Source: an uncultured Dysgonomonas sp.
GTDB lineage: Bacteria; Bacteroidota; Bacteroidia; Bacteroidales; Dysgonomonadaceae
DNA length: 10,927 nt
Direction of reading: 5' to 3'
NCBI GenBank assembly: GCA_945292135.1
Contig: CALYRA010000010.1
Span: 1 to 10,927, forward strand
Shown here in pieces: positions 1 through 7,261 of the stretch (within the stretch, counting starts at the first letter, position 1; every line of letters begins with the position of its first letter). Under the pieces are notes generated by a model that was not told where the DNA came from, made no database searches, and was given only the letters and a program-made list of their open reading frames with translations. The translations under genes and the position numbers were made by a program.

Positions 1-597
1 ATTGCATATTCACCTAATTGGAAAGGACTTCGTCACGAAGAAGTAACTGACCCCAAAGATTTTGATTATGCTTTGGGAATGAATAAATATTCAGTAGTCA
101 ATCGTGAAACATTTGCACGTCTCGATGCTCCGACATTAATTATTACTCATGCTCAAAATCAGTTATTATTGGCAGAAGCTGCTGATAGGGGATGGGTTAC
201 AGGTAATCCTGCAGATTATTATAAAGCAGGAGTTGAAGCTGCGATGAAGACATTCTTACATTTTGGCAAAAAGTTTGACATAACAGATGCTCAAATAAAC
301 GCATACCTGACAGCCAATCCTTATAATGCGGCTAATGGAAGAGAGCAAATTAATACGCAATATTGGATAGTTTGTTTTATGGATGAATATGAGGCTTGGG
401 CAAATTGGAGAAGAACCGGATATCCCGCGCTTACTCCGGTGAATTATACGCCTAATGATACGGGCGGTACGATTCCACGTCGTTTTACGTATTCTAAAAC
501 AGAGACAACAAATAATTCTAAGCATTATTTAGAAGCTGTGAATCGCTTACCCGGTGGAGATAAAATGACATCTCGCGTTTGGTGGGATAAAGAATAA
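1..597 (+). CDS. SusD/RagB-family outer-membrane glycan-binding lipoprotein (SusD-like_2 type), C-terminal part
   Basis: The frame is open from the first base and ends at TAA 595-597, giving the last 198 residues of a protein whose family is usually about 480-560 residues long. The start, signal peptide and lipobox are outside the window. SusD-like proteins sit on the cell surface as lids of SusC TonB-dependent transporters and bind oligosaccharide for import. What shows this is the block LIITHAQNQLLLAEAA followed by Y-KAGVEAAM (helical TPR-like segment), then INTQYWIVCF, the stretch EAWANWRRTGYP, and the ending RVWWDKE. These are characteristic of the SusD-like_2 group (Pfam PF12771 from memory) rather than classical starch SusD. 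A susC homologue is expected immediately to the left. The gene converges on the glycosidase operon, so membership of the same PUL is likely but inferred. The ligand cannot be told from this part. Confidence 0.93.
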   Translation: MAYSPNWKGLRHEEVTDPKDFDYALGMNKYSVVNRETFARLDAPTLIITHAQNQLLLAEAADRGWVTGNPADYYKAGVEAAMKTFLHFGKKFDITDAQINAYLTANPYNAANGREQINTQYWIVCFMDEYEAWANWRRTGYPALTPVNYTPNDTGGTIPRRFTYSKTETTNNSKHYLEAVNRLPGGDKMTSRVWWDKE

Positions 598-616
598 AGT
601 TAACTGATATATTATT

Positions 617-657
617 ATTAGTGCTGATAATTAATAATTATCAGCACTAATTTTTTT
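617..657 (+). terminator. Intrinsic terminator of the SusC/D-side operon
   Basis: A perfect 16-bp inverted repeat (arms 617-632 and 636-651, core TTAGTGCTGATAA) with a 3-base AAT loop is followed by seven T (651-657). It begins 19 bases after the SusD stop codon. The T tract follows only on the + strand, so it is a classical Rho-independent terminator for the rightward SusD transcript. The opposing operon, ending at 681, reads into the same hairpin, but there the stem is followed by AATAATATATC rather than a T run. It may act as a weaker stop or a 3'-end stabiliser for that transcript. Confidence 0.88.
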
Positions 658-680
658 AATAGCAAAGCAAGGGAACTAAT

Positions 681-2741
681 CTATTCGGAAATGACACCTA
701 TTTCGGCAATAGTATAGGTTTTGCTATCACTTGTTATTTCGATCGGCTCAAACTTTATATAACTTGTTTTTATTGTTTTATCGAAAAGAACGCGCTGATC
801 AATCGGATTATTTTTTATATTGTCAAATGTTGAATTATTTTTTAATTTGTACCATGATTTACCATCATCACTAATATAAAAGTTATATCGGAATACATTT
901 GGAGCCTGAATATCATTAAGGGGGGAATATGTGAAACCTTTTAAATTCAATACTTCTCCCAAATTAATAATAATTGATTCTTTTTTATCTATATCAACAA
1001 AAGAAGTTTTAATTCCATCGATCACTCCCTCTGCACTTGTTGGCGTTATTTGCCATTTAATAGGCGCGATGTCATACACTTCGCTGGCAACTTCACTTTG
1101 ATCATTTGTCATATCATTGACAGTAATAGCCTTTATAATTCCTTTTCCGGGTAAAAATATAGGTTCAATGTATTTTTTAGACGTCCTTTCCGGTGTAGTG
1201 CCATCTGTTGTATAATATATGTTCATATCTTTTATATGACTTAATAGAGAAACATATCCTTCTTTATTGCGACGTATTATAGGCGCGAAAAGTTCCTCCG
1301 GAGCTTTAAATAATTCGATACAGCTAAGGGTAGGACAGGCAAGAGATTTATTTATGTTTATCTTCAATCTGGAGGTTGATATTGTCGGAAATCGTAAGAT
1401 TCGTTTATATCCGATTGTAGTTCCTGAAACCAGTTTATCCCATATATTAGTCTTTTCATTATAATATTCCACAGAGAAATCAGCTATGCGTTGTCCCAGC
1501 GGTATATATTCCTGCAATGATAGACAATTAAATATTTTTGCTTCCCCAAGATCTATTTCCAAAGTTGCAGACAACACATTATCGTCTGTTGCCCAATAAC
1601 TATTATAATTATTATCTACTAAATTATTGGGGCTGTATGCATCGTGATTTCCACGCGTATTTGAAGCGGCTATTTTGGCGTCAGCAGCTAAGTTTGTACC
1701 AAAAACTTTATTCCGAGCGTCGCGGAACTCCATTAGACGAATCGAATCATTTTTGTGAATACGCCCGGTTCTATCCGGCGGAACGTTTAATAATAAATTA
1801 CAATTGTGTCCTACCGAAGCATAGTAAATATTCATCAATTCATCTACCGTTTTTACTTTATCATCAGTAGATGGACTATAAAACCATCCGGGTCGTATCG
1901 AAACGTCTGCCTCTCCCGGCACCCAAAATTCGCCATTTATATTTCCGGTATTCAATATATCTGAAGACGGGGCTTTCAATCCCGGTTCAAAACCAGCGGT
2001 GTTGAGCGTTGACCAATTCGTTTCTCCAGCATATCCTTTTTCGTTACCTATCCATCTGCATCCCGGACCCACATCGCTGAATATAATAGCTTGGGGTTGC
2101 TTAGTATATACAATATTATTGAAAAGATCCCAGTCATAAATTTGTTTTTTGCCTTCTTCATTTTCGCCGTTTGCTCCGTCAAACCATTGTTCAAAAATAT
2201 CTCCATAATTGCTCAAAACTTCAGTTAGCGTGTTTGCAAATATCTGGTTATATTCAGGAGTACCATAAGATACATGATTTCGATCCCAAGGAGACAGGTA
2301 TACTCCAAATTTTAGTCCATATTCTTTACAAGCTTCCGACAATTCTTTCAATATATCGCCTTTTCCCTCTTTCCAACCGCTTTCCCGTATTGTATGCGTA
2401 CTATAATTACTTGGCCATAAGCAAAATCCATCATGATGTTTTGCCGTAATTATAATACCTTTCATTCCGGCTTCTTTGGCGGTAGCTGCCCATTGTCGAC
2501 AATCAAGATTAGTCGGTTGAAATATTTTAGGATCTTCTTTGCCATTGCCCCATTCAACATCAGTAAATGTATTAGGACCAAAGTGGATAAACATATAGTA
2601 TTCCATCTGTTGCCACGTTACCTGATGTTCAGTTGGTACTGCTCCGAATGGTAAAGGTTCGGCAGGTTTTTTACTGCACGAAAATGAAAGCATTGTTATA
2701 AACACTATAACAAAACTTGGATATAAATAATTTTTCATCAT
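681..2741 (-). CDS. GH29 alpha-L-fucosidase lipoprotein (subfamily B-like) with F5/8 type C and chitobiase-like C-terminal domains
   Basis: This 686-residue exo-enzyme would remove alpha-linked L-fucose by a retaining mechanism. Residues 1-22 are a lipoprotein signal: hydrophobic stretch, then FSC with Cys22, a relaxed lipobox because Ser is at -3. The catalytic barrel spans about 35-350. It carries FIHFGPNTFTDVEWG, KHHDGFCLWPS (101-111, fucose-contacting His pair), the nucleophile motif WFDGANG (Asp188), and RWIGNEKG with Glu234, the probable acid/base by spacing in subfamily B enzymes (from memory). The barrel closes with LLLNVPPDRTG. Next come an F5/8 type C (CBM32-like) module at about 355-480, a chitobiase-type Ig-like segment at 505-545 (YYTTDGTTPE), and a second discoidin-like module at 565-684. 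The start is ATG 2741-2739, one base after the upstream GH92 stop; the next codon is also ATG and could be used instead. It is the last gene of the operon and ends in TAG. Subfamily B members usually act on alpha-1,3/1,4-fucose; the linkage here is inferred. Confidence 0.93.
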   Translation of the reverse strand: MMKNYLYPSFVIVFITMLSFSCSKKPAEPLPFGAVPTEHQVTWQQMEYYMFIHFGPNTFTDVEWGNGKEDPKIFQPTNLDCRQWAATAKEAGMKGIIITAKHHDGFCLWPSNYSTHTIRESGWKEGKGDILKELSEACKEYGLKFGVYLSPWDRNHVSYGTPEYNQIFANTLTEVLSNYGDIFEQWFDGANGENEEGKKQIYDWDLFNNIVYTKQPQAIIFSDVGPGCRWIGNEKGYAGETNWSTLNTAGFEPGLKAPSSDILNTGNINGEFWVPGEADVSIRPGWFYSPSTDDKVKTVDELMNIYYASVGHNCNLLLNVPPDRTGRIHKNDSIRLMEFRDARNKVFGTNLAADAKIAASNTRGNHDAYSPNNLVDNNYNSYWATDDNVLSATLEIDLGEAKIFNCLSLQEYIPLGQRIADFSVEYYNEKTNIWDKLVSGTTIGYKRILRFPTISTSRLKININKSLACPTLSCIELFKAPEELFAPIIRRNKEGYVSLLSHIKDMNIYYTTDGTTPERTSKKYIEPIFLPGKGIIKAITVNDMTNDQSEVASEVYDIAPIKWQITPTSAEGVIDGIKTSFVDIDKKESIIINLGEVLNLKGFTYSPLNDIQAPNVFRYNFYISDDGKSWYKLKNNSTFDNIKNNPIDQRVLFDKTIKTSYIKFEPIEITSDSKTYTIAEIGVISE

Positions 2742-2742
2742 T

Positions 2743-4332
2743 TTATGGTTTTAAAATGTAATTTATTTCTTTTGCTCCAACCAACTGTTCATGGGTAATT
2801 CTATATCCTGATAGTTTTTGACCGTCTACTATTACCTCTTTGATGTAATTTGCTTTTGCATCCTGAGGTTTTATTGTTTTGATAACGATAGGATCTGATT
2901 TATAGAATTTGGAGTCTAAGTTTATGGTTATCTTGTCGAAGACAGGAGTTGTAAGCGTATAATCAGGTTTTCCCGGACATTCAGGATAAAAACCCATCAT
3001 ATTGAAAACAGCCCATCCTGACATTGTTCCGGTATCTTCATTGCCCGGTAAACCTCCGGGTTCGTTCTTAAAATGATTATCTAATATTTCGCGAACCAAT
3101 TTTTGAGTTCGCCATTCTTCCCCTTTTATCTTACTGAAATAGTGCGGATAATTCATGTCAGGTTCATTTGTTACGTCAAAATAACCATTATCAAACACGG
3201 ATTGAAGTTTATTTACAAACTTCTTTTCGCCTCCCATCAATTTTATTAAGCCCGGTATGTCATGCGGAACGGCAAAGGTATAGTTCCACGCATTTCCTTC
3301 ATGAAATCCGGGATTAGGCTCGAAATTAGCGCCTTGCAGCGGGTCGAATGGCGTCAGGAATGTTCCGTCCGGTAATATTGGTCTGAAAGTTCCATATTCT
3401 TTGCTGTAATAATGTTTATATCCTAATGAACGTTGATAAAACAATCTGGCATCAGCGTCTTTACCTAATGCCTTAGCCAATTGAGAAAGATTCCAGTCAG
3501 CAATGTAATATTCCAGAGCATGTGAAACCGAATTATCAAATTTTTCCGTCAATGGTACATAACCCAATGTCATATAGTCATCGTTGTCTGGTCTTAGAAC
3601 ATTTCGATATCCGGGAGTTGTCGCCGATTTATAAAAAGCTTGATAAGCCGCATCTAAATCAAAATCACGCAAGCCTTTCATCCATGTATCTACAATGACC
3701 GGTATAGCGGGGTCGCCTTCCATTGTCAGCGATTCGCGTCCATATAATTCCCATTTAGGCATCCATCCCCATTCTTTATACATATTAATCATAGTATGCA
3801 CCATTTGTAATTGGCGATCGGGAAACACAAGCGTCATCATTTGATGCAGGTTACGATAGGTATCCCACAACGAATAAACTGTATAGCGATTCTCTTTTGT
3901 ATTTTTTATCTGGCCACTTTCCATAGCAGGATAATCTCCGTTCACGTCTTGCAAGATATTAGGATGGATAAGCATATGATAAAGACCAGTATAGAATACA
4001 ACTTTTTGGTCATTTGTTCCGCCTTCCACAAGAATACGCGACAGATCTTTATTCCATTTATTTCGCGCTTCGGTTCTTATTGCGTCAAAATCCCATTTCG
4101 ATTGTTCCGTATTTAAATTGAGGCGCGCATTTTCTATGCTTACAAATGATACTCCCATCTGTACTTCGATGGTTTCTCCCTTTTCGCAATCAAATGTAAA
4201 ATAAGCCCCTATATTGTCTCCGGCTATTTCCTTTTCATATTTGGTATAGATTTTATATTTTCCGGCATCTTGGTTCCACTCGTCTTCCCATTTTTCTCCG
4301 GGACGCTGAAATTTCCAATAGCCTGATTTCAA
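2743..4332 (-). CDS. GH92 alpha-mannosidase, C-terminal fragment with the catalytic domain
   Basis: This 529-codon frame follows the N-terminal fragment in the -1 frame. The only possible start near its left end is TTG 4332-4330, and the first in-frame ATG is 58 codons later. It has no signal peptide, so it is unlikely to be a gene of its own. Numbering from the TTG, it finishes the beta-sandwich (GYWKFQRPG, VEVQMGVSFVSIENAR-type segment near 55-72). It then runs through the catalytic (alpha/alpha)6 domain: YSLWDTYR (153-160), GWGWMPKWEL-type segment, HEGNAWNYTF (Glu345 likely general acid), TNEPDMNYP (388-396) and GNEDTGTMSGW (430-440, Asp433 probable base region). GH92 enzymes are calcium-dependent inverting alpha-mannosidases. 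The TNEPDMNYP form, in place of GNEPSHH in the neighbour, points to a different sub-branch and probably another linkage preference. Stop TAA 2745-2743 lies one base before the fucosidase start. Confidence 0.87.
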   Translation of the reverse strand: MKSGYWKFQRPGEKWEDEWNQDAGKYKIYTKYEKEIAGDNIGAYFTFDCEKGETIEVQMGVSFVSIENARLNLNTEQSKWDFDAIRTEARNKWNKDLSRILVEGGTNDQKVVFYTGLYHMLIHPNILQDVNGDYPAMESGQIKNTKENRYTVYSLWDTYRNLHQMMTLVFPDRQLQMVHTMINMYKEWGWMPKWELYGRESLTMEGDPAIPVIVDTWMKGLRDFDLDAAYQAFYKSATTPGYRNVLRPDNDDYMTLGYVPLTEKFDNSVSHALEYYIADWNLSQLAKALGKDADARLFYQRSLGYKHYYSKEYGTFRPILPDGTFLTPFDPLQGANFEPNPGFHEGNAWNYTFAVPHDIPGLIKLMGGEKKFVNKLQSVFDNGYFDVTNEPDMNYPHYFSKIKGEEWRTQKLVREILDNHFKNEPGGLPGNEDTGTMSGWAVFNMMGFYPECPGKPDYTLTTPVFDKITINLDSKFYKSDPIVIKTIKPQDAKANYIKEVIVDGQKLSGYRITHEQLVGAKEINYILKP

Positions 4333-4988
4333 AGGTTTTTTGCTGACTCGATTACAAAATAAATAGGAAATACCGCTTGACTTTGCGTATAACAGAAAGT
4401 TCCCAACAATTTCATGCCTTCTATTTCGGTGTCATTTACTTTCCGTACAGTAGCGCCTGTTTCATTGGTCAATCCTTCTCCTAAATTCAGTAGGATATTA
4501 TTTTTTCCTTCGGGAAAGGTGAAGCGCGCTAAGCCTGTACGGGGAGTTGCCGTAACTTCGGTCTTAATATTATACTTAGTTAGATAATTAGAGTAATAAC
4601 CGGGTGTGGCTACTTCGTTTTTATATCCGCTACCGTATTTAGTATAGTCAACTATCAGTTCTCCGCTTGTGGGCATAAGTAACAAACTACCAGCCTCGGG
4701 GCAACCTACTCCGCTCAAATTGACATGCGAAAATCCCGTAAAGTAGGTATTTTCGTGAACATAAGGCGTAGACCACCAGCGTTTGTCTTTGTCATATACA
4801 TTCTTATCAGAACCCATTACATTGAATGGAGTTACAGACATGAATCCTTGAGGGCATATTGCCCCCGGATTCGTTGTGCCATAATTAGAAGTTCCAATAA
4901 ATGGATTTACATAATCGACAGGTTCGCTTTGCGCAAAAAATGATGTTGTAACGAATGCAAATACGATTGATAAAAGGATTTTTTTCAT
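4329..4988 (-). CDS. GH92 alpha-mannosidase, N-terminal fragment with signal peptide
   Basis: This 219-residue open frame starts at ATG 4988-4986, which overlaps the TGA of the upstream GH92 gene by four bases (ATGA), implying translational coupling. Residues 1-20 form a Sec signal peptide (MKK, hydrophobic core, FFAQ then SEP) without a lipobox Cys, so the product is predicted to be periplasmic. From residue 25 it shows the GH92 N-terminal beta-sandwich: VDYVNPFIGTSNYG, PGAICPQGF, GFSHVNLSGVGCPEAG and TPGYYSNYLT, ending FPIYFVIESAKN. It stops at TGA 4331-4329, in the middle of this domain. Alone it would lack the whole catalytic helical domain and almost certainly be inactive, so it is best read as the first part of a larger protein. 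The PGA-CPQG pattern differs from the GANVPFG pattern of the neighbouring GH92, so this is not a recent duplicate. Confidence 0.85.
   Translation of the reverse strand: MKKILLSIVFAFVTTSFFAQSEPVDYVNPFIGTSNYGTTNPGAICPQGFMSVTPFNVMGSDKNVYDKDKRWWSTPYVHENTYFTGFSHVNLSGVGCPEAGSLLLMPTSGELIVDYTKYGSGYKNEVATPGYYSNYLTKYNIKTEVTATPRTGLARFTFPEGKNNILLNLGEGLTNETGATVRKVNDTEIEGMKLLGTFCYTQSQAVFPIYFVIESAKNL
4335..4341 (-). other. A AAA AAC slippery heptamer, candidate -1 frameshift site
   Basis: On the coding strand the bases read GCA AAA AAC CTT TGA in the upstream frame. The A AAA AAC is phased exactly as X XXY YYZ, so both tRNAs could re-pair after slipping back one base. Translation then continues CCT TTG AAA TCA GGC and restores GH92. 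The zero-frame stop comes one codon after the heptamer. A downstream stem UUGAAAU/AUUUCAG (4332-4326 with 4312-4306) is possible, but it is short, AU-rich and only about two bases from the heptamer. No upstream Shine-Dalgarno-like stimulator is visible. The same base string is also the place where losing one A from A7 would give the observed break. Confidence 0.45.
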
Positions 4989-7249
4989 GGTCTATCATTT
5001 TTATTCACTCCGAAAGTATTTGAAGGTTTGTTTCCCATATCGAATTCAAGAGTACCACCGTTCATAATATCGGTATAATTGATATAAGATTTTGTATATG
5101 TTTTACCGTTCAGTTTTACGCTCTGTATATAAATATTGTCTTTGGTATTATTATGGGCTAAAACGGTAAACGTTTTACCATTCCCCACATTAATGGTCGC
5201 TTTATCTATATTTGGGCTACCGAATACATAAACGCCTCCTGCCGGCGCTACTTGGTAGAATCCTAGCGTAGATATGATATACCAAGATGACATTTGACCG
5301 ACGTCTTCATTACCGCTAAGTCCGGCAGGCGCATCGAAATAAAGAGTATTTAATATTTCACGTACTTTTTCGGCTGTTTTCCATTGCTGCCCTACATATG
5401 CGTATAGATATGTTATGTGGTGGCTTGGTTCGTTGCCGTGCGCGTATTGTCCGATAAGTCCGGAAATGTCGGGAGATGCTTCAGCACCCATATCACCATT
5501 GGCAATAAACAGTGAATCAAGTTTGCTTATAAATGCTTCTTCATTTCCAAAAAGATCTATTAATCCATATACGTCATGAGGTACTAACCATGTATATTGC
5601 CAGGCATTGCCCTCTGTATAATCATCTTCCCGGTGCGTAGAATGTAGAGGATTAAATGGTTTGCGGAATTTGCCTGTCGATGACAAACCTCTCATAAAAT
5701 GAGTTTCTTTGTCAAAGAGGTGTTTATATGATTGGCTTCTTTTCGAAAAATATTCGTAATCTTCCGTTTTATCCATTTTTTTAGCCAATTGAGCTACAGT
5801 CCAGTCATCGAGAGCATATTCCAGTGTTTTTGCTACGGTTTCAAAGGTAGGGTCTTTGTCATATGGTATGTAACCGTATTCTTTCAATAGTTTCAATCCT
5901 CTTTCGTCTGATAACATAAACTCTTTCATTGCTTCGAAAGCTTTTTCTTTATCTACGTCAAATCCTTTCAGAACAAGATCTCCCAATACGGCTACACCCG
6001 AATTGCCAACCATACAATCCGTTTCATTACCCATCAGATGCCAAACCGGCAATTTACCTTGCTGTTCGAATATATGGATCATTGTTTTACCTATATCAGC
6101 CGTTCTTTCGGGATGAATGATTGTCATCAATGGATGAGCTGCGCGATATGTATCCCATAGCGAAAAGGTCGTATAATTGGTAAAAGTGGAGTCCTTATAT
6201 ATCTTACCATCAGACCCTCTATAATCATTGTTTACGTCATGGAATATGGAAGGTGCAAAAATAGAATGGTATAAAGCCGTATAAAATGTTTTTTTCTTTG
6301 CTTCATCGTTTGTTTCGATAATTATTTTATTTAACTGTTCATTCCATGCTTCATCGGCTTGAGCAACCGTTTTTTCAAAATCCCATCCATTCAATTCCTT
6401 TTGCATATTTAGTTTTGCATTGTCGATACTAACCGGTGACAAGGCTACTTTTACATATATAGCTTCGCCCTTTTTGGTATCGAATAATGCTTGCCCATAA
6501 AGACGTTGAGCCGTAATTGAGGTTCCATCTTTTTTGTTGGTAGTATCAAATATTTCAAATCCTTTCATCGGTTTAGAGAAAACAGCCGTAAAGTATACGC
6601 GTTGATCTTTTGCCCATCCTGTAGATTTTCGGTATCCCGAAATTACGGTATCATTTTCTTGTACTAAATTGCCTTCCACCGGAGTATCCCAACCAATACC
6701 ATGTTCTAAATCAAAGATTATTTTTGCATCTTTAGATTCCGGGAATGTGAATTTACTGAACCCTACACGTTGTGTAGCAGTCAATTCTACGTCAATATCG
6801 AAACGATCCAGATGAACCGAATAATATCCGGCTTTTGCTATCTCTTTATCATGAGAAAAGTATGAGTATATACCTGTCGAATCATTCGGTAATACTCCTC
6901 TCTTCATTTTGACATTACCGATGGCGGGCATTAATGAAATATCGCCCAGATCGCCAATTCCTGTTCCGCTGAGATGCTGATGTCCGAAACCGATAATCGT
7001 AGAGTCCGAATAGTGATATCCTGAGCTCCAATCCCATCCTTCACTATATTGTGTCGGTCCTAATTGTACAAAACCGAAAGGAACATTAGCTCCCATAAAT
7101 ACGTGTCCATGATCACTTGTTCCTATATACGGATCGACATATTGAGTTAACTTTTGCGGTTCATTATTTTCTTTTTCCTTATTTTGGCATGAGAAAAGAA
7201 AAATTGATAAGCAAATGGCAAGCGGTATTGAAAATATTCTATTTTTCAT
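4985..7249 (-). CDS. GH92 exo-alpha-mannosidase lipoprotein
   Basis: A complete 754-residue GH92, predicted to release mannose from alpha-mannosides by calcium-dependent inversion. The signal ends in the lipobox LFSC with Cys21, followed by a charged QNKEKENNE stretch, so it is an outer- or inner-membrane-anchored lipoprotein. The N-terminal beta-sandwich (about 35-275) shows YVDPYIGTSDHGHVF, GANVPFGFVQLGPTQ, GWDWSSGYHYSDSTIIGF and HLSGTGIGDLGD. The helical catalytic domain (about 300-740) shows SLWDTYRAAHPL (363-374), YTEGNAWQYTW with Glu546 as the likely general acid, HGNEPSHH (604-611), and GNEDVGQMSSWY with Asp649 in the probable base region. Roles are assigned by comparison with the characterised enzyme BT3990, from memory. 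The start ATG 7249-7247 lies 12 bases after the GH2 stop, with only a weak AAGAG upstream. Its stop overlaps the next GH92 start (ATGA). The linkage acted on cannot be fixed by eye. Confidence 0.95.
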   Translation of the reverse strand: MKNRIFSIPLAICLSIFLFSCQNKEKENNEPQKLTQYVDPYIGTSDHGHVFMGANVPFGFVQLGPTQYSEGWDWSSGYHYSDSTIIGFGHQHLSGTGIGDLGDISLMPAIGNVKMKRGVLPNDSTGIYSYFSHDKEIAKAGYYSVHLDRFDIDVELTATQRVGFSKFTFPESKDAKIIFDLEHGIGWDTPVEGNLVQENDTVISGYRKSTGWAKDQRVYFTAVFSKPMKGFEIFDTTNKKDGTSITAQRLYGQALFDTKKGEAIYVKVALSPVSIDNAKLNMQKELNGWDFEKTVAQADEAWNEQLNKIIIETNDEAKKKTFYTALYHSIFAPSIFHDVNNDYRGSDGKIYKDSTFTNYTTFSLWDTYRAAHPLMTIIHPERTADIGKTMIHIFEQQGKLPVWHLMGNETDCMVGNSGVAVLGDLVLKGFDVDKEKAFEAMKEFMLSDERGLKLLKEYGYIPYDKDPTFETVAKTLEYALDDWTVAQLAKKMDKTEDYEYFSKRSQSYKHLFDKETHFMRGLSSTGKFRKPFNPLHSTHREDDYTEGNAWQYTWLVPHDVYGLIDLFGNEEAFISKLDSLFIANGDMGAEASPDISGLIGQYAHGNEPSHHITYLYAYVGQQWKTAEKVREILNTLYFDAPAGLSGNEDVGQMSSWYIISTLGFYQVAPAGGVYVFGSPNIDKATINVGNGKTFTVLAHNNTKDNIYIQSVKLNGKTYTKSYINYTDIMNGGTLEFDMGNKPSNTFGVNKNDRP

Positions 7250-7261
7250 AATCTCTTTTAT

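Larger units (their letters stand above)
2743..4988 (-). pseudogene. GH92 exo-alpha-mannosidase gene interrupted by a frameshift (whole locus)
   Basis: Two abutting open frames together encode one GH92 protein. The first (219 residues) has the signal peptide and start of the N-terminal beta-sandwich. The second (529 residues) has the rest of the sandwich and the whole catalytic helical domain. The joined length, about 748 residues, matches the intact neighbour GH92 (754). The junction reads ESAKN then stop in the first frame. The -1 frame continues as PLKSGYWKFQRPG, which fits GH92 sequence without a gap. The second frame is open upstream only to a TGA at 4432-4434, so the shift must lie between 4431 and 4332; the A6 run at 4336-4341 is the best candidate. 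The locus is called broken because the frame is interrupted, but no motif is missing and the rest looks under selection. Sequencing error, recent mutation and programmed frameshifting all remain possible. See the two halves and the heptamer entry. Confidence 0.7.

Noticed and set aside
256..525. 89-codon open frame on the minus strand opposite the SusD gene
   Set aside because: The Arg/Ile-rich translation is typical of antisense reading, and the + strand frame has clear SusD family motifs.
598..680. Promoter or small RNA in the convergent gap
   Set aside because: Both flanking genes end here, and apart from the terminator hairpin I see no -33/-7 Bacteroidota promoter pattern or other structure.
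2743..4332. Separate short GH92 gene starting at TTG
   Set aside because: It lacks a signal peptide and the first part of the beta-sandwich, its only early start is a TTG, and its sequence continues seamlessly from the fragment before it in the -1 frame.
4306..4332. Hairpin downstream of the slippery heptamer as a frameshift stimulator
   Set aside because: The stem is about seven pairs with a U-G end, AU-rich, has a 13-base loop and a spacer of only about two bases. It is too weak to list as a structure.
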